From Cristatella mucedo (lineage: Eukaryota > Bryozoa > Phylactolaemata > Cristatellidae), in assembly GCA_009760855.2 (NCBI GenBank), contig WPIO01000024.1, forward strand, positions 4,426,501-4,490,500: a stretch of DNA of 64,000 bases. The letters run 5' to 3'. Below, in pieces: positions 29,201-35,480 of the stretch. The notes below the pieces were generated by a model. The model saw only the letters and a program-made list of their open reading frames with translations. It was not told the origin of the DNA and searched no databases. Both the position numbers and the translations under genes were made by a program. Numbering within the stretch: the stretch's first letter is position 1; the number at the start of each line of letters is the position of its first letter.

Positions 29201-32200
29201 TTCGTTGGTAAGCCGTGATTGCTCACTAGCTAAAGTGGTTGCTTTCAAGACCTCTGTCTCGAGGTCGAGGGTTTGATTCCTACATTGGGCGATTCTTTAT
29301 CACCACTGCAAGTGGTGACAGCCGTAAAGGCTCTTCTGGCGCTATACAAACAGAGGTTGTGTAATCAGCAAGGATTTATGTACTTATTTAAAATTGCAAT
29401 CTCTCCAGATATTCAAGCATGCACAACTACTGAATTATTATGCTAAAATGAGCAGGCAAAATGATGCAAGAGAATCGCTACCGCTTATCAGTAGGACCTT
29501 AGTTGGGAACATTTAATCATTAGAACTAGGCAAAAAACTCTGGAAGAGTATAGGACCACTGTAGTGTTATAAAAAAAATATGTTGCTGTTAGATTTTATT
29601 TGGACAAGGTCAGTTTCATTATCCACAATTATGGGGAAAGAAATTCACTCCTAAAAAGCAAAGGTGATCTGAGACAGGGTATTTCTCATCTTTCGTAGAT
29701 CTTCAGCTTTAGCTTTCTTCACTGTCTCCCGGATTTTTAAGTTAGTAATGAGCACAAACTATTTACTAAAGTAACAATAGAAGGCGGATCAATGGTCATT
29801 CTGTAGTAAAACTAATTCATATAGTTAGGTAACAGTGAAAAAATTGAATGATGGGAATTGAACGATATCATCTTGATGTCGATGATTATTTTAAGCAGCG
29901 TAGAAAAGAAGGTTACATGTAAAGTTGCTACGGAATTGTTCTTAAAAAACTATTAGGCACACTATATTGTACTGCAAGGATAGTTCCGATGTTCAATTTA
30001 CTTTAATAGCTATCCGGCTTTCTAATTAAGAGCAGCGTAAAAATGAGCAGTGAACTGCCCATGGAAACTGAAAGATTGCTTAGAAAAATTGGCTGATGTA
30101 CTGTCGAATCTCGCTCTTACGGTTGAACTGTTTTTATTCATGTCAGCATATCCCACTTTAAAATTATCACACTATTGAAAGTGGCTTATCTCTTTATTAC
30201 CCTTAAAGATCCAGCTACCTGCAGCGAATTCAAACGGAATAGTACAGTTACAGGAAGACCGTAAAAGTTATCTGTTAATAAATCCTCCGATAGCGAATAG
30301 CAGCTTACATAAGGCAGACCAATTCAGTGTTACGGAGACATATTCTTTACTAGTAATGCAGTTGCATTTAAACTGCCTCTTCCTCTGCATAATGTGACCT
30401 TGACTGAGCTATAATAGAGTATTTGGATCAACAAAAAGTGTAATGAAGTGTGGAACCAAAAGCCCGAGTGCCAGCTGTTGCTAACTCGGGGCCATCCAGG
30501 AAGACTATCTGAAGAACTGCCCAACAGCAGCTGGGTCTACATTATGACCACCATGACAATCACTATCAGCTTTCAGCACTATCCATGTGTGAAAATTTAA
30601 TCCTGATAATTTAAAAACTGTTTTTTGTCTAATGGTTAATAATAAAAATAATAATGTACTTGATAAAGCGTCCTCAGAGAACTTAATCTCTTTCTAGGCG
30701 CTTTACATTTGCTGCAAAGGGAAATGTAATTAAATGGTACGTAAAATCATGCTTAATAAACAAACAAAATGAATAACATGGTTAGGGGTGACATGCACAG
30801 GATCAGCATGCAAATGAGGTTAGTGGCAGCATGCACAGTGTCAGCACGCATAAGCACGTTAAGGACAAATCACAGGTTGACTATAATCACAAAATTGTGA
30901 CTGTCTAGCTGCTAGTCACTGAAAAACAAGATTACCTAATTACATTGTCTAGCATAATTTACTAATAGATACACAATGACTACAAGGTAATGTATCTTGG
31001 CTTCAGAGCCTTGGGTTTGAGCTATTATAAGTAAATGGCTTGCGTCCAGCAAATCAACTTTGAATTAAAAATGTATGCATTAGTAAGCCACGATTTTGGA
31101 TTCAGTGCATTTATTTCATTTGTTGCATCGTTTCAGACGTATGCCCCCTCGGAGACTTATCAGCAGAATACCCAGTCTTCTCTAACCTGCCGCACAACTG
31201 CTCGAGTCTGCCATCGATGTACTGCTATCAACAAGGTGAGGTTATTTAATCTCATTCTAAAAATGAAAGCGTAGATGAATAATCATTTTGAAACGTTTGC
31301 ATCAATACATGAGGTCATACTTACGCATTAGGGAAAGTTGGCTGCCAATAAAGTAATACTTGCTTGGGTATCCACTCCTTACGAGATAGTATACCTAAGT
31401 TCCTTTTTCTGCATGCAACTGCTGAGTTCAAACGCTGCTAAGGTACATGTTTGAAAAAAAATGTGTTCGTCCTCCATGAAATGAGAGTCTGAAACAGCTA
31501 AAGCTTTTTTCAATATTTACTTAATAACAGAAATTATAAGTAGAAGGGGCCATCATCTAGCTGATTTCGTAACATTTTTGCGGGCCACGAGACGATAATA
31601 ACTTTAAATCTTGACCATAAGTGTCTAAACTTTGCAATCTTGTGATTTTAATTCAGCAATGTATGGTCTTCGTTGACCCGACGTGTATCACAATTGACGA
31701 TATGAGCATATGTACTTTCAAACTTCCAAACGCATTTTAGATGTCAGTTTAGGCATATACCGAGCAGCCAAGCGGTGTCGTGTGCATAAAGTAATAAAGC
31801 CTTTGCTAATTTGGTGTCCGCCTAAAGTCTAATGGCTGTCCTTGATGACCAACGTCGTGTCAGTTCATTCGGTCACTCATACAACTATTTTATTTGGTCT
31901 CACCTGCCCTAGGCTAACCCTTCCTTGAGTCTGGAGCCATGCTATTTGACTATTAATCTTACGAACACTATTGCCTGTTTTCATATTCTTCAGCAGTACT
32001 TAGCTGGTCTTCTGTTGTTTGTTACTTTACTTTTGTGAGAAACTTCTAACTTTCGTGAGTTGATCAGATCAACATTTTCTTCCGTCACAGCCACATTCAG
32101 CTAGAAAATTTGTTCTCGAATCAGTATTGCTTTCACTCACACTTTTCTAAACCTTCCACTTACTGCATGCTAAGTGGATATTATATCTATTACGGTTCAT

Positions 32201-33520
32201 TGCGATAGCCTGTTAGTTTCGGTGAGCGTTTGATACATGTCTAGTATATATATTTTGTATAGCGCCCCAAGAGTACTTAATCTCTATTCAGGCGCTACAC
32301 ATATGCCACGTGTCTCGATCCCACGACCTAAGCCAGACCTTTGTCGGGCCGAGTACCTTAACCAATGGAACAAACCAGCTTAAAGTGTCCCTCCTGAGAT
32401 ACAGCAATGTGGGAACCATTTCATTCAGAGTCAATCCTCTCTACTAATTAAATGCACCTTCCAATAAAAATTCAGTAGGGAGCCGTTGCAGTTAATTATG
32501 GATCTGTTATGGGGTTGGAATGCATACTGCGACGATAATAATTACAATTAGAAAAAAATGCACTTGATAAACAATACATTGCCCTACCTATATTTTCCTT
32601 TTTCAACTAAAATTGGTCTCTTCATTCTTGTTAGTCTTTTTTTAACCCCTACTTGATCGATTTTTCACTGTGAGACTTTCCGATTCGTATTCCATGGCTT
32701 AACGGCAGTCTTTCTATATTTGAGTAACAACCTTAAATGATTAACTGGCTTCATGCAGAAATTTTCAAACTTGTGTGAATAATATGTATAGCTCAGTGTA
32801 CAATTGTTATTACACTTTTCTTTTAAATTCGTTGGCCTTTGAGCAATAAACCTTTATGCTAGGTATGGGCTCTGTCACAGCGATACCAGTTTTATTTAAA
32901 TAGCATTAGTTAGCCAATGCAGATTAAGTTGTGTACCTAACTCAAGTTCACGGATCTAAATGCATTAAGAAAGTCAAAATCTAAATCGTCTCACTTAATG
33001 TGTAAGCCCTAATATTTCTTATGCAAGACCCGAGGTGCTAGCAGATGAAATGCCTTTGATGGTGCATCAACTTAGGTTTAAATAATTTCCTTAGCATAAT
33101 TATCATACTTACAGCTGCCTACAATACGTGCTGCCAGTCTTGTGGGAAACAATACAATGCGAGTTGGCCGTCGTGCCCTTACGGCGACATGCAGACCTGT
33201 ACGGGAATGTGGCCTTACAACTGCAACACACCTAGCATCGCAACAAAATGTTGCAAATATTGCAGGGTAAGTCAGCTTGCAGCTTTATATTACCCAATAG
33301 AACTTTGATGGCGCACATGATTCGTTTGATGTTTTTCTTTTCACTTACTTTTACCATATAACGTATGCATCAAATTTACATGTATTTGCTGCAGGATCGT
33401 CAATTGACAATTCCGAATTGCACCTATGGAGACTATTTTACCAACTGTGCCACCTTGAAACCCGGTATTTGCTCACGCAGTCCCACTCTATGTTGTAAAA
33501 CCTGTGCTACCTTGCCATGA
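2099..33520 (+). CDS. ADAM/ADAMTS-like secreted zinc metalloprotease, 15 assembled exons (5' end missing)
   Basis: Joined exons (listed in the summary) keep phase across 14 GT-AG introns and end at TGA 33518-33520, giving 591 codons plus stop. In order they encode prodomain, a furin-type RQRR site (exon 2310-2523), a reprolysin catalytic domain with zinc ligands HELGHSLGANHD split across exons 17421-17526 and 17641-17796, a Met-turn YIMAP, a cysteine-rich domain with the ADAMTS-type QCQRIFG and [11 protein letters not shown] patterns, and three C-terminal repeats of the form CxxGD...C...CCxxC. Such enzymes are made as zymogens in the secretory pathway, cut by furin, and cleave extracellular matrix or surface proteins. 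No thrombospondin type 1 repeat and no C-terminal membrane segment is visible, so a soluble secreted enzyme is inferred. The signal peptide and first prodomain exon are not found. A variant poly(A) signal ATTAAA lies at 33627. Confidence 0.9.
2310..2523 (+). CDS. Metalloprotease exon: prodomain end, furin site, start of catalytic domain
   Basis: Acceptor ttgcatgcag, donor AACAT|gtgagta. Near its 3' end it encodes LNDRQRR, a furin-type R-X-R-R site, followed by [20 protein letters not shown], which resembles the first beta strand of a reprolysin domain (normally Y.E....VD...Y). This fixes the zymogen cleavage point. Confidence 0.85.
3265..4975 (+). mobile_element. LINE family A (L2/CR1-like), 5'-truncated, best copy
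   Basis: It contains an uninterrupted reverse transcriptase frame and a 3' tract (4839-4975) ending in an AT-rich run taataataacaacagtaac. Related 3' pieces occur at 13.8, 48.6, 52.7, 55.0 and 63.2 kb. The element lies in the intron between metalloprotease exons 2523 and 6449 and abuts a LINE B fragment in the opposite orientation, tail to tail, at 4975. Confidence 0.88.
3273..4838 (+). CDS. Reverse transcriptase ORF2 C-terminal part, LINE family A
   Basis: There are 521 codons without a stop. RT blocks in order: [32 protein letters not shown], motif [18 protein letters not shown], motif [18 protein letters not shown], catalytic motif [13 protein letters not shown], and motif [15 protein letters not shown]. 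The RT is followed by a long C-terminal domain (ARNLGVVFD..., [12 protein letters not shown]..., [10 protein letters not shown]), typical of L2/CR1-type ORF2. The endonuclease half is absent because of 5' truncation, so there is no true start codon; the first codon used here is not ATG. The frame has stayed open for over 1.5 kb, which argues for recent insertion. ORF2p nicks DNA and copies its own RNA at the target site; this copy cannot do so alone. Confidence 0.9.
   Translation: MGKRVVPKSFKSAIVRPILKKPGLDTELLANYRPVSLLPFLSKILEKIVAKQLDEHIENNEMSATFQSGFKRQHSTETALLRVNNGILRGNDDGNVTAVALLDLSAAFDTIDHEVLLERLRTTIGLADEALAWFKSYLSDRVQSVSCGGQVSDMRRVTCGVPQGSVLGPLLFSIYTQPLGKVIKAHGIGYHFYADDTQLYLSFRQSESAAATEKLNACLAEIRCWMSENFLKLNDDKTKLLLIGHPKRVAGLKGFAVLIGDAIVRPSPRARNLGVVFDSCLNFKSFIQKTASTASHHIRSLSKIRSCLPQWLVKNLTRSLVLSRLDYCNSLLAELPKKDIMPLQRTLNMAARLVFKSQRFEHVSPLLKELGWLRIEQRIQSKVLTLTHKASRSLAPSYLAELLHQFQPVRALRSCVDNKLAIPFLRLKTVGDRSFSSAGPRLWNTLPQFLCNDIYSPTADYGTSFSAVLNCYFYATHYLNCSPNSAMLPTFSLLRETKSVGYRMRTESRLGCECAIQNSPA
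4973..5470 (-). mobile_element. LINE family B 3' fragment, minus
   Basis: It starts with the reversed tail (cttgataaagagtgctttga ... ctaggcgctttaaatttgct) and continues into the reversed end of ORF2, as in better copies at 22.7-24.5 kb. Diverged. Confidence 0.8.
5471..6448. other. Intron sequence, unannotated
   Basis: An 83-codon minus frame at 5827-6078 ([17 protein letters not shown]...) has no recognised domain. Otherwise nothing. Confidence 0.4.
6449..6542 (+). CDS. Metalloprotease exon: catalytic domain helix A
   Basis: Acceptor tatttcag, donor CTG|gtaagtt. One leading base completes the split codon, then [20 protein letters not shown] and YYLSNIENL follow. This is the helix-rich stretch that follows the first strand in ADAM catalytic domains. 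Ends in phase 0. Confidence 0.82.
7255..7372 (+). mobile_element. LINE tail remnant
   Basis: It carries the motif gcagcaaatttaaaacatct then agaaagagtttgacttctct and gctcgctttatcaatg, the shared tail in degraded form. Confidence 0.6.
7590..7715 (+). mobile_element. SINE family 1 remnant
   Basis: A degraded tRNA-like head (ggcttagcccagtggtcaag) and an end gattgctatataaaatgaat match the SINE 1 copies at 48.0 and 51.1 kb. Confidence 0.45.
8575..8652 (+). CDS. Metalloprotease exon: catalytic domain, strand after helix A
   Basis: Acceptor tttatttcag, donor GAGACA|gtaagt, 26 whole codons. The frame [20 protein letters not shown] matches the position where ADAMTS proteins have VN.RF...NPPI..RLVGI. 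The second open frame of this stretch does not fit the phase of its neighbours. Confidence 0.75.
9896..10059 (+). CDS. Metalloprotease exon: catalytic domain, DH..LFTG segment
   Basis: Acceptor atattttag, donor ACTGG|gtgagt. It encodes [20 protein letters not shown] and later FDHCSLFTG, the F..W......DH..L.TG pattern of reprolysins. Ends in phase 2. The N-terminal 20 codons are rich in Ser and Thr. Confidence 0.85.
10215..10790. mobile_element. LINE B 3' remnants, one plus tail inserted in a minus copy
   Basis: 10215-10300 is the minus tail (tgcacagggtcagcatgcaa). 10300-10545 is a plus tail (gcttatgtgtgctgacactg ... gcagcaaatctatagcgtct). 10605-10790 resumes the minus ORF2 end. The order fits insertion of one copy into another, both old. 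Confidence 0.6.
10791..12234. other. AT-rich intron, nothing recognised
   Basis: No repeat or exon signal beyond scattered splice-like sites. Confidence 0.5.
12235..12790 (+). mobile_element. LINE family B 3' fragment
   Basis: It encodes broken pieces of the ORF2 C-terminus ([35 protein letters not shown]) followed by a degenerate tail and an attatttgtattattatt run. Frames are shifted, so it is dead. Confidence 0.75.
13800..13945 (+). mobile_element. LINE family A 3' fragment
   Basis: The stretch ttagtgagctgaagtctgtg ggcaaccgcatgcctac parallels the family A ORF2 end ([12 protein letters not shown]). Short and diverged. Confidence 0.5.
14378..14430 (+). CDS. Metalloprotease small exon: catalytic domain
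   Basis: Acceptor ctttatag, donor GTTG|gtaaga, 53 nt. With the split codons it reads [19 protein letters not shown], continuing LFTG|YD... as in reprolysins, and it joins to LAYLSAACT in the next exon. It is too short to notice without phase matching. Confidence 0.85.
15695..16785 (+). mobile_element. LINE family B, 5'-truncated, with tail
   Basis: It begins inside RT near motif C (cagttgtacctttgatttga) and runs to a clean tail with (TTA)n at 16760-16783. An open frame at 15788-16357 ([20 protein letters not shown] ... [18 protein letters not shown] block) stops early by a point change; a second piece continues the ORF2 C-terminus. Sits in the intron between exons 14430 and 17421. Confidence 0.88.
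17421..17526 (+). CDS. Metalloprotease exon: first half of zinc-binding motif
   Basis: Acceptor tttcctcaccag, donor CACAG|gtatgt. It encodes [10 protein letters not shown] (the G.A....C. segment) and ends in AHELGHS, with catalytic Glu and the first two zinc histidines. The final Ser codon is split across the intron. Confidence 0.93.
17641..17796 (+). CDS. Metalloprotease exon: third zinc ligand and Met-turn
   Basis: Acceptor ttatatgcag, donor GCAAG|gtaaga. It continues [12 protein letters not shown], so the full motif is HExxHxxGxxHD, then YIMAP as Met-turn and [16 protein letters not shown], the conserved last helix with its Cys. The intron before it is only 114 nt. Confidence 0.93.
17939..18007 (+). 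CDS. Metalloprotease exon: link to disintegrin/cysteine-rich region
   Basis: Acceptor gccatgcag, donor GATTAG|gtgaaa. It reads [19 protein letters not shown], equivalent to the end of the catalytic domain in ADAMTS (normally CL.D.P). Phase 2 at both ends. It splices in frame to 19445 to make a Ser codon. Confidence 0.78.
18008..19444 (+). other. Intron with one exon-like open stretch (18835-19051)
   Basis: After acceptor attaaacag, an open frame reads [15 protein letters not shown] ... [12 protein letters not shown] to donor GCT|gtaaga. Its 5' phase fits the exon ending at 18007 but its 3' phase does not fit 19445. I do not include it in the gene. Confidence 0.3.
19445..19589 (+). CDS. Metalloprotease exon: cysteine-rich domain, QC..FG motif
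   Basis: Acceptor tattttttag, donor GGA|gtaagt. It encodes [16 protein letters not shown] and then [17 protein letters not shown] and KPCG, matching the LPG..Y....QC...FG block of ADAMTS disintegrin-like/cysteine-rich domains. Confidence 0.88.
19590..21124 (+). other. Intron with unrecognised 74-codon frame at 20152-20373
   Basis: The frame reads [20 protein letters not shown] ... [20 protein letters not shown] and stop, helix-rich and possibly a scrap of a mobile-element ORF1. The flanking 19800-20150 is likewise CT-rich and looks like old coding sequence. Confidence 0.3.
21125..22565 (+). mobile_element. LINE family B, degraded, followed by a second tail fragment
   Basis: It starts at ctcatttcgcctgggcatca (RT motif A region) and ends with a tail near 22415. 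A second tail (ctagaaagagattgagttct) follows at 22430-22565. Many stops and indels. Confidence 0.8.
22690..24291 (+). pseudogene. ORF2 reverse transcriptase of LINE B, two in-frame stops
   Basis: The frame is open to 23784 with [83 protein letters not shown] and [16 protein letters not shown] at 23782 replaces the Leu codon (TTA) of the copy at 16 kb (ACLDKDTT). A second stop TGA lies near 23884 in ...[14 protein letters not shown]. The rest of the C-terminus then continues to TGA 24289-24291. So it is a nearly intact but dead copy. Confidence 0.85.
22690..24545 (+). mobile_element. LINE family B, longest clean copy
   Basis: It runs from before the RT fingers through ORF2 end and 3' tail to a (TTA)n run at 24512-24535. 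It fills most of the intron between metalloprotease exons 19589 and 24899, in the same orientation as the gene. Confidence 0.9.
24899..25027 (+). CDS. Metalloprotease exon: cysteine-rich domain, LWC and DGT.CG motifs
   Basis: Acceptor ttttcgcaag, donor ATGAAG|gtcggt. It reads [10 protein letters not shown] ... [11 protein letters not shown], the classic ADAMTS C..LWC......C.....A.DGT.CG..K series. It lies just downstream of a LINE B copy that fills much of the preceding intron. Confidence 0.88.
25104..25155 (+). CDS. Metalloprotease small exon: WC..G.C
   Basis: Acceptor tactttgcag, donor TCTG|gtaagg, 52 nt. It reads [17 protein letters not shown]. Joined to the preceding K it completes CG..KWC..G.C of the ADAMTS cysteine-rich domain. 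Ends in phase 1. Confidence 0.9.
25156..27298. other. Intron between exons 25155 and 31137, 5' part
   Basis: Open frames at 26407-26703 and 26849-27190 have no recognisable domain and no phase-fitting splice pair. Nothing else seen. Confidence 0.4.
27299..28690 (-). mobile_element. Solo LTR (Ty3/gypsy-like), 1.39 kb
   Basis: The block is sharply more GC-rich than its flanks. It starts TGTAACGCCG and ends GGCACTACA, giving TGTA...TACA inverted ends, and is flanked by TATT on both sides (27295-27298 and 28691-28694), a target duplication. TTTATT at 27516-27521 is AATAAA on the minus strand, about 220 bp from that strand's LTR 3' end, so the LTR is read as minus with a long U3. No gag-pol or second LTR is present, so recombination to a solo LTR is inferred. 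Superfamily assignment is a guess from the TGTAACG start. Open frames on both strands at 28076-28770 look incidental; one runs past the element boundary. Confidence 0.7.
27570..28055. repeat. About 3 tandem ~162-bp repeats inside the LTR
   Basis: The units share (g)gaa/aaatacgtcc, gggaa(c/t)gacccaaata and ctgactggagaactagggct and begin with a ctcaca...caagcactct-type segment near 27570, 27736 and 27896. Such repeats are common in U3 regions, where they act as enhancers; that role is inferred here. Confidence 0.7.
29221..29392 (+). mobile_element. SINE family 2, fairly complete
   Basis: tRNA-like head with a B-box-like gtcgagggtttgattcc, then a body with gcaagtggtgacagccgtaa, ggcgctatacaaacagaggt and a tail taatcagcaaggatttatgt acttattta. 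Five more copies lie in the window. Confidence 0.7.
30635..30880 (-). mobile_element. LINE family B tail, minus
   Basis: Reversed (TAA)n then the stem-loop tail gataaagcgtcctcagagaa ... ctaggcgctttacatttgct and the 3' UTR to about 30880. Only the last ~245 bp of the element is present. Confidence 0.85.
31137..31235 (+). CDS. Metalloprotease exon: start of C-terminal cysteine repeat 1
   Basis: Acceptor atcgtttcag, donor CAACAAG|gtgagg. In the spliced phase it reads [17 protein letters not shown], then two more Cys. The other frame, though open, would break the reading frame on both sides. The intron before it holds the solo LTR at 27.3-28.7 kb. Confidence 0.85.
32250..32385 (-). mobile_element. 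SINE family 1, minus
   Basis: It reads ttgtatagcgccccaagagt acttaatctctattcaggcgc, then the reversed B and A boxes (tctcgatcccacgacctaag, ccttaaccaatggaac). It lies in the last large intron of the metalloprotease gene. Confidence 0.65.
33115..33266 (+). CDS. Metalloprotease exon: end of Cys repeat 1 and all of repeat 2
   Basis: Acceptor atacttacag, donor TGCAGG|gtaagt. It encodes [14 protein letters not shown], then CPYGDMQTC ... CCKYCR. The two CCxxC ends and the CPYGD start show the repeat unit. Ends in phase 0. Confidence 0.88.
33395..33520 (+). CDS. Metalloprotease last exon: Cys repeat 3 and stop
   Basis: Acceptor tttgctgcag. It reads [15 protein letters not shown] ... [10 protein letters not shown] and TGA. 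The third unit keeps C.YGD, the middle Cys residues and CCxxC. Nothing hydrophobic follows, so there is no GPI or membrane anchor. Confidence 0.88.
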   Translation, partial: DRQLTIPNCTYGDYFTNCATLKPGICSRSPTLCCKTCATLP

Positions 33521-33821
33521 CAGCTATTTTCTCGACAGAAAGAGCCAATCTGATTATTCAGTTTGCATATGGATTACAACAGTATCTCACCAAAGCATAT
33601 TCCAGATCATTCCCCACCTAACTTTAATTAAAAATGATTGAACAACGATTAATTTTCTTTGTGGGTATCTGTCTTGACAGCTGTCTTGTGATAAGTTCGT
33701 GTATATACACCCAATCTCCAAGTCTTCTGTGCCATTAGTTTTACTTATGTGGAGAATACATATCAAAAAACATACCTTTTGCTTTTGATCAGTGCTGAAA
33801 TGTATATATCATTTGTACGTT

Positions 33822-35480
33822 TATTTTTATTATAATAATAATAATGCACCCTGAGAGAACTGTATCTCTGTCTAGGTGCTTTACATTTGCTGCAAAAAGA
33901 AATCCAATTGAATGGTGAGTAATGTCATGCTTGATAAACAACATGCATAACATGGTTAGGGGTGTCATGCACAGGGTCAGCATGCAAATGTGGTTAGTGG
34001 CAGCATGCCCAGTGTCAGCACGCAAAAGCAAATCAAGGAAGAATCACAGGGACCCACTAGATGCTGTCCTAAATAGGTGTTTTTTAATTCTTTTTAATTT
34101 GGTCAGGACAGGGGATGTTCTGACGCAAGTCGGGAGGGAGTTCCAGGCTTTGGGAGCATACGAACTAAATGCACGATATTCATAGGAATTGAGGTTTGTA
34201 CGAGGTATTTTTAGACTGTTGGATTACGAAAAGCGGTGGTACGATGCTTCGCCTGATGGGGAATATATCTGAGAGATAGACTGGAGCCGAAGAATAAAGT
34301 GAACTAAAAGTAAGCGACAAAACCTTGAAGTCAATCCGTTGCTTGACTGGAAGCCAATGCAGGTCGGCGAGAAGTGGAGTAATGTGGCAACTGCAACGCT
34401 CACGACAGACAAACCTGGCTGCTGAGTTTTGCACCAACTGCAATTGCCTAATCGCACATGCCGGTAGGCCAGCAAGCAGTGAGTTGCAGAAGTCAAGACG
34501 GGATGTCACAAATGCATGGACCAATTTAGACGTGGTATCTTTATCTTAACAGGCCGAATTTAGCAATGCTATGTAGCTGAAAGTTGGCAGATTTGACTGT
34601 GGAGCTGATGTGGTCGTCTAACAATAATAATAATAATAATGTTGCACTTGATAAAGCGCCCACAGAGAACTTAATCTCTTTCTAGGCGCTTTACATTTGC
34701 TGCAAAAGGAAATGCAATTGAATGGTAAGTAAAATAATGCTTGAATAACAAACAAAATGAATAAAATGGTTAGGGGTGACATGCACAGGGTCAGCATGCA
34801 AATGTGGTTAGTGGCAGCATGCACAGTGTCAGCACGCATAAGCACGTGAAGGACGAATCACGGGGACCCACTAAATGCTGTCCTAAATAGGTGTGTTTTC
34901 AAGTTCCTTTTAAATGTGGTCAAGTCAGGGGATGTTCTGACGCAGGTCGGGAGGCAGTTCTAGGCTTTGGGAGCATATGAACTAAATGCACGGTCTCCAA
35001 AGTATTTAAGGTTTGTACGAGGAATAACGAGAGGTCACTTTGGAACATGACACCTAGATTTTGAGCTGATTCAACAGGATTTTGCTGGCAGAGCCAATTT
35101 TGAGCGTCAGCCTTTACAAATTCTGAATCATACTGGGTTTGCCCGTAACTAGTAAGTTAGTTTATCATTGTTTAGTTTTAAAATATTTGCTGACATCCAT
35201 GTGCGGATGTCATGAATACATGCAGCATGTGAGTTGAGAGAATTCGAGGTGCTTGAAGGTTGGGAGGGATCAAAGCAATGGTACAACTGATTTTCATGAA
35301 AGTGAAAGCCTAGATTGTGCTTTGCTATCACATCAGCAAGAGGGAGAGTAACAACCGTGAAAAGAACCGGACCTAGCATGGAGCCCTGATGACCCCATAT
35401 TTCAGAGGTGCCTCAGTTGATCTTTGTCCATTCTCGTCAATACTCTGGAGTCTCCCACTGAGATAGAAGCTGAACCAACC
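33822..35480 (-). mobile_element. LINE family B, minus, split by another LINE B
   Basis: It starts with a reversed (TAA)n tail and covers the ORF2 C-terminus (on minus: [20 protein letters not shown]) up to gtggtcgtctaac at 34622. The same copy resumes at cgagaggtcactttgg (35028) and continues back to the RT core at 35.4 kb. A 402-bp truncated copy sits between. It lies just 3' of the metalloprotease gene. Confidence 0.85.
34623..35024 (-). mobile_element. Nested LINE B 3' end inserted in LINE B
   Basis: A short 5'-truncated copy starting with reversed (TAA)n and the stem-loop tail. TAAC at 34619-34622 and 35025-35028 flanks it, a short possible target duplication. Confidence 0.75.
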
